Origin: Shewanella violacea DSS12
Lineage (GTDB): Bacteria; Pseudomonadota; Gammaproteobacteria; Enterobacterales; Shewanellaceae
Reading direction: 5' to 3'
Assembly: GCF_000091325.1 (NCBI RefSeq)
Contig: NC_014012.1
Span: 1-64,000 of the forward strand
Length of the DNA: 64,000 nt
The position numbers were made by a program, and so were the translations under genes. How positions within the stretch are numbered: position 1 is the stretch's first letter; each line of letters starts with the position of its first letter. A model generated the notes under the pieces. The model was not told the origin of the DNA and made no database searches. It saw nothing but the letters and a program-made list of their open reading frames with translations. This document shows, piece by piece, positions 38,388 through 49,101 of the stretch.

Positions 38388-39317
38388 TCAACTACAGCTA
38401 TCAATTGCCTTTTGGAGACGATAAAAATATTGTTGCCATTCGTAGTTTGCGTCTTCCGCCTGGTTTGGACTCACATGAGTAAATTGCAGTTTATCTCCTG
38501 GCCTTGTCTGCGCCAGCTTCCACAGATCCGCTTCAATCACTGTGGCAATCTTAGGATAGCCGCCAGTGGTCTGCCCATCGGCTAGTAGAACTATGGGCTG
38601 GCCCGATGGCGGCACCTGAATGGTACCAGGCATGACAGCATGCGAGTTTAAGCTTTGCTCTTGCTCTAAGCTTAATGCTTGGCCGGATAAGCGTGCGCCC
38701 ATGCGGTTACTCTCGTTTGAGACCTGCCACTGGCTACTCCAGAATACTTTACGTGACTCCTGGGTAAATAGCGCCATCTCGGGCCCAGGTAGGGCGCGTA
38801 TCTCACTAGAATAACCTCTCTGCACTGCACCAATAGGCTTAGAAAGGGATAGTTTTTCTCCTAAGGGGATTCGGTCCCCTATTTTGAGGGCTCTACCTAA
38901 GTGACCGCCAAGTGCGGCGGTCACTAAGGTGGATCTAGAGCCCAGACATATAGACACATCTACGCCGCCATCTATGGCTAAATAAGCACGCATGCCAGAT
39001 TTAGGGCCTCTCAGACTTAAGGTTTCTCCGGCCTGAATCTTGTTGCGCCAGCCATGCCATATCTCTCTAGCGCCAATCTTGATCTCATACTTTGCGCCTG
39101 TCAGGGTAAACCAGGCATCACGATGAAACTTGAGCTCAAATGTTCCCGCCGTGAGCTCTAGACCAGCCGCATTATCTGGATTGCCAACTAAACGATTAGC
39201 CAGCATCAAGGCTTGTCGATCTAATGCCCCCGAGACTGATACACCTAAGTGGCGATAGCCTGTGCGTCCAAGATCTTGAACTGTGGTGTGAAAGCCCGGA
39301 GTGAGTACCTCTATCAT
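38388..39317 (-). CDS. pxpC: 5-oxoprolinase subunit C
   Basis: This 309-residue protein of the biotin-dependent carboxyltransferase/PxpC family opens IEVLTPGFHTTVQDLGRTGYRHLGV, and MRAYLAIDGGVDV, LPGPE and LLADGQTTGGYPKIATV follow as usual. It acts with PxpA and PxpB. The start overlaps the pxpB stop by 4 bp (ATGA). Length is normal. Confidence 0.94.
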   Translation of the reverse strand: MIEVLTPGFHTTVQDLGRTGYRHLGVSVSGALDRQALMLANRLVGNPDNAAGLELTAGTFELKFHRDAWFTLTGAKYEIKIGAREIWHGWRNKIQAGETLSLRGPKSGMRAYLAIDGGVDVSICLGSRSTLVTAALGGHLGRALKIGDRIPLGEKLSLSKPIGAVQRGYSSEIRALPGPEMALFTQESRKVFWSSQWQVSNESNRMGARLSGQALSLEQEQSLNSHAVMPGTIQVPPSGQPIVLLADGQTTGGYPKIATVIEADLWKLAQTRPGDKLQFTHVSPNQAEDANYEWQQYFYRLQKAIDSCS

Positions 39318-40018
39318 CTTGGTACCTCTGATTTAGCTTCTTCAACTTCGTCCAAAGACTCTATGTCAATGAATTGCACTGTATCGCCAGGTGAAAGCAG
39401 AGAGGGTTTAGTTCTATCGTTATCGAATAAATTGACTGTACTGCGACCTATAAGTTGCCAGCCGCCGGGAGACTGAGCCGGGTATATGCCAGTCTGCTCG
39501 CCACCTATACCGACAGAGCCTGCTGGAATTGATAATCTGGGAGTCGCTAATCTTGGGGTAAAGAGTCGTTTATCTAGTCCATCCAGATAGGGGAAACCAG
39601 GCTGAAAACCCAGGAATAGCACGCTATATTGAGTCGAGGTATGTATTGCTATCACCTCTTGGGGCTCGAGCTTGTTGTACTGGGCAACAAAGTTAAGGTC
39701 TGGCCCATACTCGCCACCATATTGGACCGGGATCTTGATCAGTCTTCCAGGTTTTTCTTGGACTAGTTTACGGGGCCAAACTTGGTTAACTTGATTGATC
39801 CACAATGGGATTTTCTTACCGTCTTTGAAAAAAAGCGTCAGATTATTATTACCTGGGACAATATCTTCAAAGTCACCACTGGTTCTGCATATATCTGCTA
39901 CGTGCCATATTTTTCTCTGTATCTCTAGCTTGCTGCTCGAGCTTGATAGGCTGGCGCAATCCAGTACTAGGGCTTTTTCGCCGAGTCTGAATAATTTAGG
40001 TAGCAGATCCTGATTCAT
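39314..40018 (-). CDS. pxpB: 5-oxoprolinase subunit B
   Basis: This 234-residue protein is of the kinase-inhibitor-like (KipI/PxpB) family. The C-terminal domain holds FLGFQPGFPYLDGLD and GSVGIGGEQTGIYPAQSPGGW, which are nearly invariant. It is the first gene of the pxpBCA operon. 5-Oxoproline forms spontaneously from glutamine or glutamate and from glutathione turnover, so the operon is housekeeping damage control. It is divergent from the HDOD gene, 97 bp away. Confidence 0.94.
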   Translation of the reverse strand: MNQDLLPKLFRLGEKALVLDCASLSSSSSKLEIQRKIWHVADICRTSGDFEDIVPGNNNLTLFFKDGKKIPLWINQVNQVWPRKLVQEKPGRLIKIPVQYGGEYGPDLNFVAQYNKLEPQEVIAIHTSTQYSVLFLGFQPGFPYLDGLDKRLFTPRLATPRLSIPAGSVGIGGEQTGIYPAQSPGGWQLIGRSTVNLFDNDRTKPSLLSPGDTVQFIDIESLDEVEEAKSEVPR

Positions 40019-40115
40019 GTGATGCGTGCTTCACGTCTTAAGCTAAAGGATTAGGATAATACTTAAAATCTAGTTTGTAACCCGATAAACATCTCTGATT
40101 ATTTTTACAGGCGCT

Positions 40116-41231
40116 ATGATTAAGTTTCTATCTTGGCGCTGTTTACTTACCCGGTCATATAAATTGGTTAGAACACTTTTTAATAAGCTGTTTAATATCA
40201 GAGATAAAACCTTTCTTGCCGAGCCGAAAAGCTTTAGGCAGGACACCTGTGTCCAAGATAAATTAGCCTGTGCATCGGCTCAAGCACAAGATCAAGCCGG
40301 TGCAGAGGAAGAGCTTATTTCTGATTCAGTCGATCTTGCCGCCTTGTTTTATAGTCTACTTTTTCCTACCAGATCTAATGACACTGGGGGAGTCGCTAAT
40401 AATTTAGAGAAAGCTGTGATGGGTGACGTAGAGCATGCTCTGATGTCACCTCAAGATGTCGCCGATAAGGTCCTTAAACTACCAAGTAAACTAGCCGAGT
40501 TAGGTAGACGTCTCAAGGATGAGAGTGTCGATATAAAGGTGTTGGTGGAAGAGATTCATGACGATCCTGTCTTGAGTGTCGAAGTGATGAAATTATGTAA
40601 CTCTCCGGTATTTAAGCGAGGAGACAGAGAGGTAACTAGCCTACAGCAGGCCTTCGTTCAGTTGGGCAGAGATCAACTTAGGCGCCTGGTTACCACCTGC
40701 ATGGTGCGTGAGATGATAGTGATTAAACCTATTTATTATCGCCGCTTCGGTCTGCAAATATGGCGTCATTCAATGCAAGTCGCTTACCTGGCATCCGAGT
40801 TGGCCACTGAGCTTTCCGATCAGGATCCCGATACGGCATTTCTCTTGGGCCTACTCCATGACGTTGGAAAAATTGCCATCTTCAAGATGCTATTGGATGA
40901 GTTTCAATTAGCAGAACCTGGAGAGCAGCCCAGCTCCTGGCTATTCAGGCAAGTGATGACCTCTAAATCCCTCAGTTTGAGTGCCTTGCTGGCTCAATGC
41001 TGGAATTTACCTAGATGCTTCGAATCATCTTTGAGCCAATTAGCCAATCTAGATTCTAAGCCAACAGAGACGTTAGCAGCTCTGGTATGGCGTGCTAATC
41101 TGATCAGCGAGTGTTCCATGCTTTATCATGGTAAAAAGTTAGATGAGCCTTGTTTGGCACGCTTGTTAATCGATGCTGATCTAAGCCGAGATGAGTTTGA
41201 GGTTTTACATAAGAAGCTGAAAGAGATTTAA
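40116..41231 (+). CDS. HDOD-domain signalling protein
   Basis: The product has 371 residues. An N-terminal region of about 110 residues lacks recognisable features. An HDOD domain then runs from about 120 (DVADKVLKLPSKLAELGRRL, DPVLSVEVMKLCNSPVF, TSLQQAFVQLGRDQLRRL) and keeps an HD pair in LGLLHDVGKIAIF (about 246-250). HDOD proteins are regulators with usually inactive HD folds; the HD and Lys/Gly here could still bind metal. No receiver or GGDEF domain is attached. The gene is monocistronic with its own terminator; target unknown. Confidence 0.85.
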   Translation: MIKFLSWRCLLTRSYKLVRTLFNKLFNIRDKTFLAEPKSFRQDTCVQDKLACASAQAQDQAGAEEELISDSVDLAALFYSLLFPTRSNDTGGVANNLEKAVMGDVEHALMSPQDVADKVLKLPSKLAELGRRLKDESVDIKVLVEEIHDDPVLSVEVMKLCNSPVFKRGDREVTSLQQAFVQLGRDQLRRLVTTCMVREMIVIKPIYYRRFGLQIWRHSMQVAYLASELATELSDQDPDTAFLLGLLHDVGKIAIFKMLLDEFQLAEPGEQPSSWLFRQVMTSKSLSLSALLAQCWNLPRCFESSLSQLANLDSKPTETLAALVWRANLISECSMLYHGKKLDEPCLARLLIDADLSRDEFEVLHKKLKEI

Positions 41232-41234
41232 AAG

Positions 41235-41268
41235 AAAAAGCCCCAGATTTCTCTGAGGCTTGTTTTTT
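41235..41268. terminator. Bidirectional terminator between the HDOD gene and glyS
   Basis: AAGCC-CCAGA...TCTGA-GGCTT has T runs on both strands. Confidence 0.8.
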
Positions 41269-41329
41269 AACCGGTACGAATTCCTAGTTCCCTATTCTTA
41301 GCATTTAAGAGTTAGGAACTAAAGCCTTC

Positions 41330-43399
41330 TTACTGCAGTAAAGATATATCTGCTGCATGGAGGAACTGCTCGCGTAGGCTTGAAAGCAAGGCTAAACGGT
41401 TGTTCTTCAAGGCTTCGTCATCAGCCATAACCATGACATCTTCGAAGAAGGTATCAACGCTTTCGCGTAGATCAGCCAGAAGTGCCAGTGCTTCCTGATA
41501 GTTTGCCGCAGCAAACAGAGGAGCCAGCTTAGGTTGAAGCTCATTGAGCTTCTCTGCCAGTGCTTTCTCTGCGTTTTCAGTCAATAAACTCGCATCTATG
41601 CTTGCTGGAATATCACCTTCAATCTTAGCTAGGATATTAGACACGCGCTTGTTAGCCGCGGCTAAAGCCGATGCTTGATCCAGTGTTCTAAAGTGAGCTA
41701 CGGCCTTGATACGACTATCGAAGTCGGCAGGTGCCGTTGGACGACGAGCCAGTACGGCTAAGATCACGTCGACGCTAACGCCTTGATCTTGATACCAGGC
41801 ACGGAAACGACCCATGAAGAATTCGAGCACCTGCTCGGCAGTTGTCTCATTGCTGAGGTTGCTGCCATGCAGTTCCTGCGCCTTAGCGATAAGGTTAACC
41901 AGATCTAGAGGCAGGTTATTCTCGACGCAGATACGCAGAATACCTATGGCGGCGCGGCGTAGTGCGAATGGATCGGCAGCGCCCTTAGGTGCCTGACCGA
42001 TACCGAAGATACCAACCAGGGTATCCAGTTTCTCAGCCAGCGCGACACAGATAGATATGCTTGCTGTAGGAACCGTGTCACCGGAGAACTTAGGCTTGTA
42101 TTGCTCTTGCAGAGCCAGAGCCACAGCTTCAGTTTCACCGTTGAGGCGTGCGTAATGCATGCCCATGGTGCCCTGAAGATCGGTGAACTCCATAACCATG
42201 TTTGTCATCAGATCTGACTTAGAAAGTAGGCCTGCACGTGATGCATCTTCGGCATTAGCATCTATGCTGCTAGCGATAAAGCCTGCCATTTCTGAGATGC
42301 GTTCGACGCGCTGCTTGATAGTACCAAGCTGCTTCTGAAATACGACGGTTTCCAGGCTGACCAAGCGGTCTTCCAATGTCTGTTTCTTATCGTTTTCGAA
42401 GAAGAACTCGGCATCTGCAAGGCGTGGACGAACCACTTTCTCGTTACCCGAGATGATCACCTGAGGATCTTTAGACACTATGTTAGTGACGAAGATGAAG
42501 TTAGGTAGCAGTTGACCTGTTTTGTCGAATACAGGGAAGTACTTCTGATCGCCTTTCATGGTGTAAACCAAAGCTTCAGCAGGTACATCGAGGAACTTCT
42601 CTTCGAAGCTGGCGGTTAATACCACAGGCCATTCGACCAGAGAACAGACCTCTTCCAGCAGCTCATCTTCAAGATCGGCAATACCGCCAATCTTAGCCGC
42701 AGCAGCTTCTGCATCGGTTTTGATAATAGTCTTACGGACTTCGTAATCGGCTAGTACCTTGCCTTTTTCTTTCAGTGCCGACAAATAGTTATCGGCGTGA
42801 TCCAACTCGAAGCTGGCTTGGCCCATAAAGCGGTGGCCACGAATGACACGATCTGACTTTATGCCTAGTAGCTCACCTGCAACGATTTCACTGCCAAATA
42901 GCATAGTTACTGTATGAACAGGACGGATAAATTGCGTCTTGTTACTGCCCCAGCGCATTGGCTTAGGGATAGGTAGCTTATCTAATGCACGTTGCGCCAT
43001 AGCCGAGATTAGGCTCTTTGTTTCTACACCGACAACTTTTGCCTGATGCAGTAACCATTCGCCTTTATCTGTTTTCAGACGGCCGGCTTCTTCGACTGTG
43101 ATACCGTTACCACGGGCCCAGCCCATGGCGGCTTTAGTCGGATTACCATCAGCATCGAAGGCTTGAGCCACTGCTGGGCCACGCTTTTCGACGACTTTGT
43201 CGGCTTGAGCAGTGGCGAGTTGGTTGACGCTAAGAGCTAAGCGACGTGGGGCGGCATGCCAAACGGCGGATTCGAAGCTAAGCTCCGCTTTTTTCAGCTC
43301 ATCGGTAAAGTTGCTCAGGAAAGACTCTGCGAGTTTACGCAGGGATTTCGGAGGCAGCTCTTCGGTGCCGATTTCAATGAGTAAGTTTTCGAAATTCAT
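41330..43399 (-). CDS. glyS: Glycine-tRNA ligase beta subunit
   Basis: The product has 689 residues. It begins [20 protein letters not shown], the strict GlyS signature, with the HD-like and anticodon-binding C-terminal regions. It pairs with GlyQ as an alpha2beta2 enzyme charging tRNA-Gly. It lies 11 bp after glyQ in the same operon. Length equals the E. coli protein (689). Confidence 0.98.
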   Translation of the reverse strand: MNFENLLIEIGTEELPPKSLRKLAESFLSNFTDELKKAELSFESAVWHAAPRRLALSVNQLATAQADKVVEKRGPAVAQAFDADGNPTKAAMGWARGNGITVEEAGRLKTDKGEWLLHQAKVVGVETKSLISAMAQRALDKLPIPKPMRWGSNKTQFIRPVHTVTMLFGSEIVAGELLGIKSDRVIRGHRFMGQASFELDHADNYLSALKEKGKVLADYEVRKTIIKTDAEAAAAKIGGIADLEDELLEEVCSLVEWPVVLTASFEEKFLDVPAEALVYTMKGDQKYFPVFDKTGQLLPNFIFVTNIVSKDPQVIISGNEKVVRPRLADAEFFFENDKKQTLEDRLVSLETVVFQKQLGTIKQRVERISEMAGFIASSIDANAEDASRAGLLSKSDLMTNMVMEFTDLQGTMGMHYARLNGETEAVALALQEQYKPKFSGDTVPTASISICVALAEKLDTLVGIFGIGQAPKGAADPFALRRAAIGILRICVENNLPLDLVNLIAKAQELHGSNLSNETTAEQVLEFFMGRFRAWYQDQGVSVDVILAVLARRPTAPADFDSRIKAVAHFRTLDQASALAAANKRVSNILAKIEGDIPASIDASLLTENAEKALAEKLNELQPKLAPLFAAANYQEALALLADLRESVDTFFEDVMVMADDEALKNNRLALLSSLREQFLHAADISLLQ

Positions 43400-43410
43400 A
43401 TTTATTACCT

Positions 43411-44316
43411 CTACTTACACATCGGGAAGCCGAGGGCTTCACGGGCTTGATAATAGGATTGTGCGACACCTTTAGCTAAGGTGCGAACGCGTAAAATATA
43501 ACGCTGACGTTCGGTTACCGAGATAGCATGGCGGGCATCAAGCATGTTAAACGCATGAGAGGCCTTCATTACTTGCTCGTAGGCCGGAAGTGGTAGCGGC
43601 TTTTCGAGAGCCAAGAGACGCTCACAGGCTTTTTCACAATCATCGAATAATCTGAAAAGTACATCAACATCGGCATGTTCGAAGTTATAGGTAGATTGCT
43701 CGACTTCGTTCTGATGGAAGATATCACCATACATGATCTTACCCATGGGGCCATCGGTCCAGACTAGGTCATAGACGCTGTCAACTTCTTGGATATACAT
43801 GGCCAGACGTTCCAGACCGTAAGTGATCTCACCGGTTACTGGACTACACTCGATACCGCCAACCTGTTGGAAATAAGTGAACTGAGACACTTCCATGCCA
43901 TTTAACCAGATTTCCCAACCTAGACCCCAGGCACCTAAAGTAGGTGATTCCCAGTTGTCTTCTACGAAACGTACATCATGAACGCTCATGTCTACACCGA
44001 CAGCTTCTAATGAGCCTAGGTATAACTCCTGAATGTTGCTTGGAGATGGCTTCAATACAACCTGAAACTGATAATAGTGCTGTAGACGGTTAGGGTTATC
44101 ACCATAACGGCCATCTGTTGGGCGGCGACATGGCTGCACATAGGCACTGCTCATTGGCTCTGGGCCTAATGAACGTAGGAAAGTTTGTGGGTGGAATGTA
44201 CCGGCACCAACCTCGATATCTAGAGGTTGAACGATGGCGCAACCTTGCTGCGCCCAGTACTCCTGCAGGGTCATAATGAAACCCTGGAATGTCTTTACGT
44301 CATGTTTCGTCGTCAT
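43411..44316 (-). CDS. glyQ: Glycine-tRNA ligase alpha subunit
   Basis: The product has 301 residues. [59 protein letters not shown] and [20 protein letters not shown] form the class II catalytic core. It is the first gene of glyQS. ATG at 44316 places seven to fifteen residues before the core, normal for Shewanella-type GlyQ. Confidence 0.98.
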   Translation of the reverse strand: MTTKHDVKTFQGFIMTLQEYWAQQGCAIVQPLDIEVGAGTFHPQTFLRSLGPEPMSSAYVQPCRRPTDGRYGDNPNRLQHYYQFQVVLKPSPSNIQELYLGSLEAVGVDMSVHDVRFVEDNWESPTLGAWGLGWEIWLNGMEVSQFTYFQQVGGIECSPVTGEITYGLERLAMYIQEVDSVYDLVWTDGPMGKIMYGDIFHQNEVEQSTYNFEHADVDVLFRLFDDCEKACERLLALEKPLPLPAYEQVMKASHAFNMLDARHAISVTERQRYILRVRTLAKGVAQSYYQAREALGFPMCK

Positions 44317-44497
44317 GTCTACTGTCTACGCCGTCAGGATGATACCAACACCTTGTCTAGATGCTTATTTAGCAGCTAGAGCTAGCTTGGAAATATAAAA
44401 ATGGTTTCGATTATACCTTGTAGAAATAGGCATATGTAGGTTATTTTTTATCTCCTAAAGGAAATAAACATAAAAATAATATTTAGGAAGTAAGTCC

Positions 44498-45073
44498 ATG
44501 GATAAGAAGCGCTGCGGCTGGGTTGGGGATGATCAAATTTATCTGGATTATCATGATTATGTTTGGGGTCGACCCGTGTACGACAGTAAGGAGCTTTTCG
44601 CCAAGCTCTGCCTCGATGGCCAGCAAGCGGGACTCTCATGGATCACCATTCTCAAGAAGCAAAAAAACTATGAAGCGGCATTTGCTAATTTCGAACCCGC
44701 GATAATTGCTAAATTTGATGCTGTTAAGGTCGAGGAGTTACTCCAGGATAAAGGCATCGTCAGAAACCGTCTAAAGGTTAACTCCATCATCAAGAATGCG
44801 CGCGGTTACATGGCCAACTTTTCTGATACTAAGAGCGAGCAGGGCAATGATTTCTCCGAATTTCTCTGGAGCTTCGTTGGTGGCAGTCCGATTGTGAACC
44901 ACTTCAACTCTATGGAAGAGATCCCCGTGAAGACCCCAGAGTCTGAAGCCATGTCTAAGGCTTTGAAAAAAATGGGTTTTAACTTCGTCGGACCGACAAT
45001 CTGTTATGCATTTATGCAGGCTGTAGGTATGGTTAACGACCATGCAACATATTGTTTTTGTTATGATAAGTGA
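44498..45073 (+). CDS. tag: DNA-3-methyladenine glycosylase I
   Basis: The product has 191 residues. RCGWV..DQIYLDYHDYVWGRP carries the zinc-binding Cys6 and His19 and the substrate-pocket YHD..WG. QAGLSWITILKKQKNY is the helix-hairpin family block. The C-terminal NDHATYCFC supplies the other two zinc ligands. It removes 3-methyladenine from DNA. It stands alone, divergent from glyQ; the perfect parS palindrome downstream could also terminate it. Confidence 0.96.
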   Translation: MDKKRCGWVGDDQIYLDYHDYVWGRPVYDSKELFAKLCLDGQQAGLSWITILKKQKNYEAAFANFEPAIIAKFDAVKVEELLQDKGIVRNRLKVNSIIKNARGYMANFSDTKSEQGNDFSEFLWSFVGGSPIVNHFNSMEEIPVKTPESEAMSKALKKMGFNFVGPTICYAFMQAVGMVNDHATYCFCYDK

Positions 45074-45437
45074 AATAAATAAGGGGCTTATTTCCAGGGG
45101 CTAGGTTTTAGAAGAAGGAAGAGCAAGTCGTAGTGCTTAGAAGGAAGTAAAGCCAAGATAACGGCTGCACCTGTTAGATGTTCGTTGCTCTTTCTGGTAA
45201 AAGAAAAGTCTCTGGGAACTAGAAGCCTAGGTCCTAGTTTCCTAGGAACTAAAAAAAAGAGTGTTCCACGTGGAACACTCTTTTTATTTTCAGACTTTAT
45301 TTCAGACTTTATTTTAGGATTTACATTTAGGTCTGCATCGGGAAGAGATATTTTTAGATTATCTAGTCAAAAAATAATTTTCCTCAAATTAAAATCCTCG
45401 TCCAAAGTTAGCCAGATTTTAAAATTAAAAACAGCTA
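45074..45437. other. Intergenic region holding a parS palindrome
   Basis: No gene. It contains short AACTAG/CTAGGA words (45218-45250) and the 32-bp palindrome at 45254-45285. The rest is AT-rich and unremarkable. Confidence 0.5.
45262..45277. promoter_or_regulatory. parS: parS site 4 (perfect 16/16) in a 32-bp palindrome
   Basis: TGTTCCACGTGGAACA sits in the middle of a perfect 32-bp palindrome (45254-45285) with A5 and T5 ends. The site is intergenic, between tag and the amidohydrolase. Confidence 0.85.
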
Positions 45438-48400
45438 TTAATGTTCAAAAAAGAAAGGCTTTCTCTCTTTACCTCTATTTTTTGATCCACCGTTTAACTG
45501 GTTCATAGTTTCGGCGTTGTAGAGTTTGCCGTTGACCATGGTATAAGTAACTCGATCTGTGACTCGAATATCTTCTAGTGGGTCACCATCGATAACGATC
45601 AAGTCGGCGAGTTTACCTTGCTTGATAGAACCTAGTTGATGATCCATGGCGAAGTGTTTAGCCGGATTTATGGTAGCTGTTTTTAGCACTTCGAGATTAC
45701 TCATGCCACCTTGGGCAAACATCCACATCTCCCAATGAGCTGCTAAACCTTCACGTTGACCATGGGCCCCAATATTGGGTTTAACGCCCAGATCATTCAT
45801 CTCATTGGCGACACGGGCAACATTGAAATGGTTGTAATGTTCATCCGGTGCGGTTGGGCGTCTCATGGATCTGGCGTCTAGTAGATCACTCGGTACATAC
45901 ATGGACAGTCTCGGGTGTGCCCAAACATCTGTCTTATCGTACCAATAGTTCTCACCCGATATACCGCCATAGGCGACGACTAGAGTCGGGGTGTAACCGA
46001 CTTCAGTCTGACTCCATAGCTGCTTTATATCATTGTAGATAGATGCCGCTGGCAGTGAATGTTCGATACCCGTATGACCATCGACAATCATGGTGAGGTT
46101 ATGTTGTAGCAAACTGCCACCTTCAGGTACAACCATCATCTCGAGTTCACGAGCGGCCGCTATGACTTGTTGACGCTGATTACGACGCGGCTGGTTATAA
46201 CTCTTCACACTGAATGCGCCGACTTTCTTCAAACGTTCCAGGTGGAATTTGGCATCATCCAGTGAATCTATGTGAGATGTGTAGCCTGGACCATTGGCTC
46301 CATAGAGAATGGTACCAGTGGAGAAGATGCGTGGACCGGCAATATTTCCCGCTTTCTGTTGTTCGGAAGCGGCGAATATCTCTGTGGTATCGTTAGACGG
46401 ATCATGGATAGCCGTGACACCTAGAGACAAGTTTGAGTAGAGTTCCCAGTTTTGCTGGGGGATAATTTCCTCTTCACCTTGTGCGCCATGTGCATGAGCA
46501 TCGAATAGACCCGGCATCAAGGTTTTGCCCTTGATGTCTATGACAGTGGCCTCACTTGGGATTTGCGTCGATGAGTCACCGACAGAGATAATCTTGTTAT
46601 CCTTGATGATGACAACACCATTCTCAATCACCTTGTCATCTTCCATGGTGATTATCTTGCCACCGACAAAGGCAATTGTTCCACGTGGAACATCGGCTTT
46701 CTGAGTGAATCCCAGGTCGGTTATCTTAGGTTCGACCTTAGCGATATCTGAGTTAGTTTGCTCATCATTGTTGGTTTTTCTTTGGTCTTTATACTCTATA
46801 TCTACAGACATCTGATATAGCTCTGGGCCCAAGGTCCAGTAGAGTTGATCGCTGTTACCGTTCCAACTGATACTCTCACCGGCACGCACACTCAATTGGC
46901 TGACAGGTAAGTTACTCGCCTTAGGGCCTATCTCTATAGTCTCGCCGTGTTTAGCGAATGGAGTGACCCAGACCTTGAAACGTTCAGCGAAAGCGAGCTG
47001 CTTGCCATCGGGAGATATGCGAAATTCTGTACCTAGCTTGCTGGTGTAGTGAACTCGTTTCTGGAAGCCATCTAGGTTTATTGAGGCGAACTCTGGAGTC
47101 TCACCCTGATCCATAAAGTAGACTCGTTCTGAATCGGCACCAAACTGTGGTTGATAACCGTCTGGCGTGATGCGGGTATTTTGTTTGCCTTGAATATCTA
47201 CCTTATACAGACCTGTATTCTGGGACCAGGTTTTCGGTGTGATATAACCGCCTTTAGCTTTACGGTAAACTACGAAGGAACCATCGGGTGAGAAGGTGGG
47301 TTCTACATATTTACCCGGCTCCTTGGTCAATGTTTTACTGCGTTTGTTCCTGACACTGACGACTTTAACTGTACCTTGCTGCTGATCATCCCAGGTGGTA
47401 AACACCACACTTCTGCTGTCACGGGACCACTGGGGATACAGCTCTCTCAGCTCTGAATCTAGTTTAGTGAGCCGGCTATGCTTGTCTGATTTATTAGATA
47501 AGCTCTTAATCCATAATTTACCTAGGGCTTCATAAACGACTTTCTTACCATCGGGTGATACCTGAGCCATACGCAGCATATTGACGTCGAATACATCCTT
47601 ATCAAGGTCTTGCTTGAATCGTACCGCAGGTTGAACAGCTAGCTCTGTCTTCACCGAGAAGGGGATCTGTTTAACTGATTTTGACTCGACATCGATTTTG
47701 TTAATCTTACCGCCAGCCCAGAAGACTATCTCTTGGTTATCACTGGTCCAGCTCATGGTCGGGTAGACACCATGAATGGCCCAGGTCTCCTGCATGTCTC
47801 TGTCTAGCTTGCCGTATAGCTTCTCTTTCTTGCCAGATTTAAGGTCGAGCAGGTAAAGGGAAGACTGAAATCCATCACGTTTGATATAGGCTAGCTTAGT
47901 TCCGTCCGGACTCGGGGTCGGTCTTATGGCACCACCTGTGCCTTGGACTAATACTTCTATATCCCCGGTCTCGGTATCGTAGCGCTTTATCTTATAGATG
48001 CCCTTGACCGAATTTTTCGAGTAATGGAATGTCTTACCCGGAGTGGCATCTTGGCTAAAGTAGATATAGCGGCCATCTGGAGAGTAGGCGGGTTCGCCTA
48101 AGTCTTTCTGTTCGTTAGGGCGCTCGGTGAGCTTAATGCCTTCGCCGCCAGCAATATGATATAGCCAGACTTCTCCGGCACCTAGACTACGTGAGCCTGT
48201 GTAATGCTTACGTGCGACCAGGTATTGTGAATCCGGACTCCAGGCTGGGCTATTGAGCAGACGGAATGTTTCGTCGGTAACGGCTCTTGGATTGCTGCCA
48301 TCGGCATCCATGATCCAGATATTGTCGCCACCGTTTTCATCCGAGGTGAAGGCGATATACTTACCATCCGGGCTGTATGTCGGCTGCATCTGCCAGGCTA

Positions 48401-48677
48401 TGCCTTTAGCTAATACTTTGGCCTCACCACCTTGCATGGGGATTTGATAGATATCACCCAGCATATCGAACACGATAGTCTTACCATTTGGGCTGACACT
48501 GATGTTCATCCAGGTGCCTTCGGATACATCAATCTTAACCTGTTCAAAAGGGGCATTAGTCGGCGCGTTTACTTGCCACTTAGCTGCTTTATCTGAAGTC
48601 GATTCGCTTGCCATTATTGGCAAACTTAAACTAAGTGCGATTGCAGCACCTAGTGGTGTGAACTTATGTTTTATCAT
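45438..48677 (-). CDS. Exported beta-propeller amidohydrolase
   Basis: The product has 1079 residues. A signal peptide (about 1-24, LGAAIALSLSLPIMASE) is followed by TolB/PD40-type propeller repeats (about 40-640; repeated SPDGKxIxF and WSPDSQY motifs). The amidohydrolase domain (about 665-1065) has FDAHAHG (HxH metal ligands, about 724), EHSLPAASIY, AHGQREGLAAHWEMW and the closing GSIKQGKLADLIVIDGDPL. Such fusions are predicted periplasmic peptidase/amidohydrolases (prolidase- or imidazolonepropionase-like); substrate unknown. parS site 5 lies in the linker between the two domains. The gene is monocistronic. Confidence 0.93.
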   Translation of the reverse strand: MIKHKFTPLGAAIALSLSLPIMASESTSDKAAKWQVNAPTNAPFEQVKIDVSEGTWMNISVSPNGKTIVFDMLGDIYQIPMQGGEAKVLAKGIAWQMQPTYSPDGKYIAFTSDENGGDNIWIMDADGSNPRAVTDETFRLLNSPAWSPDSQYLVARKHYTGSRSLGAGEVWLYHIAGGEGIKLTERPNEQKDLGEPAYSPDGRYIYFSQDATPGKTFHYSKNSVKGIYKIKRYDTETGDIEVLVQGTGGAIRPTPSPDGTKLAYIKRDGFQSSLYLLDLKSGKKEKLYGKLDRDMQETWAIHGVYPTMSWTSDNQEIVFWAGGKINKIDVESKSVKQIPFSVKTELAVQPAVRFKQDLDKDVFDVNMLRMAQVSPDGKKVVYEALGKLWIKSLSNKSDKHSRLTKLDSELRELYPQWSRDSRSVVFTTWDDQQQGTVKVVSVRNKRSKTLTKEPGKYVEPTFSPDGSFVVYRKAKGGYITPKTWSQNTGLYKVDIQGKQNTRITPDGYQPQFGADSERVYFMDQGETPEFASINLDGFQKRVHYTSKLGTEFRISPDGKQLAFAERFKVWVTPFAKHGETIEIGPKASNLPVSQLSVRAGESISWNGNSDQLYWTLGPELYQMSVDIEYKDQRKTNNDEQTNSDIAKVEPKITDLGFTQKADVPRGTIAFVGGKIITMEDDKVIENGVVIIKDNKIISVGDSSTQIPSEATVIDIKGKTLMPGLFDAHAHGAQGEEEIIPQQNWELYSNLSLGVTAIHDPSNDTTEIFAASEQQKAGNIAGPRIFSTGTILYGANGPGYTSHIDSLDDAKFHLERLKKVGAFSVKSYNQPRRNQRQQVIAAARELEMMVVPEGGSLLQHNLTMIVDGHTGIEHSLPAASIYNDIKQLWSQTEVGYTPTLVVAYGGISGENYWYDKTDVWAHPRLSMYVPSDLLDARSMRRPTAPDEHYNHFNVARVANEMNDLGVKPNIGAHGQREGLAAHWEMWMFAQGGMSNLEVLKTATINPAKHFAMDHQLGSIKQGKLADLIVIDGDPLEDIRVTDRVTYTMVNGKLYNAETMNQLNGGSKNRGKERKPFFFEH
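46677..46692. promoter_or_regulatory. parS: parS site 5 (perfect 16/16), inside the amidohydrolase gene
   Basis: TGTTCCACGTGGAACA is part of codons for VPRGT (about residue 662), in the interdomain linker. Confidence 0.85.
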
Positions 48678-49101
48678 TTGAATCCCTGGTGTTCTTATTT
48701 TAATTGAGTCATTACTGGCGCTAATTATTATTTATTGATTGTGCCAGATTTTTCTTAAAGCGAGCTGAGTTGTCATTTGTAATTGTTATGTTTTTTATGC
48801 TGTATTTAGCTTGTGTGCTTGCTGGTCTTTTATCGCATATTTTAGCGGCGGGTAAAACTAATATTGTGTAGTAAATTGTAATCTAGACTAGGTTCAAGGC
48901 TTACTCTATCTAGAGTTTATGGGTATAAATTGGAGGGAGTCTTAAGATGATTTTTTACAGCTGTTATATGATTTAGGTTTGAGGGCTGGCGTTAGTGATG
49001 CAGTGATTATGAAGCTAGAGGCATAGAAACAATAAGAATAGCAGAGTAGAGCTAACTCGATAAACAGAGCTAAGCCTGTCATCGAGTCTGGATTTTATCG
49101 G
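48678..49101. other. Intergenic region, nothing recognised
   Basis: This AT-rich 424 bp lies upstream of the amidohydrolase gene. It must hold that gene's promoter. No ORF, repeat or terminator stands out. Confidence 0.5.

Noticed and set aside
42235..42242. CACGTG hexamers at 42235 and 52889 as parS
   Set aside because: The flanks do not match the TGTTNC..GNAACA arms; the hexamer alone occurs by chance.
46234..46249. CGTTCCAGGTGGAATT as another parS
   Set aside because: Only about 12 of 16 positions match, and the CACGTG centre is broken (CAGGTG).
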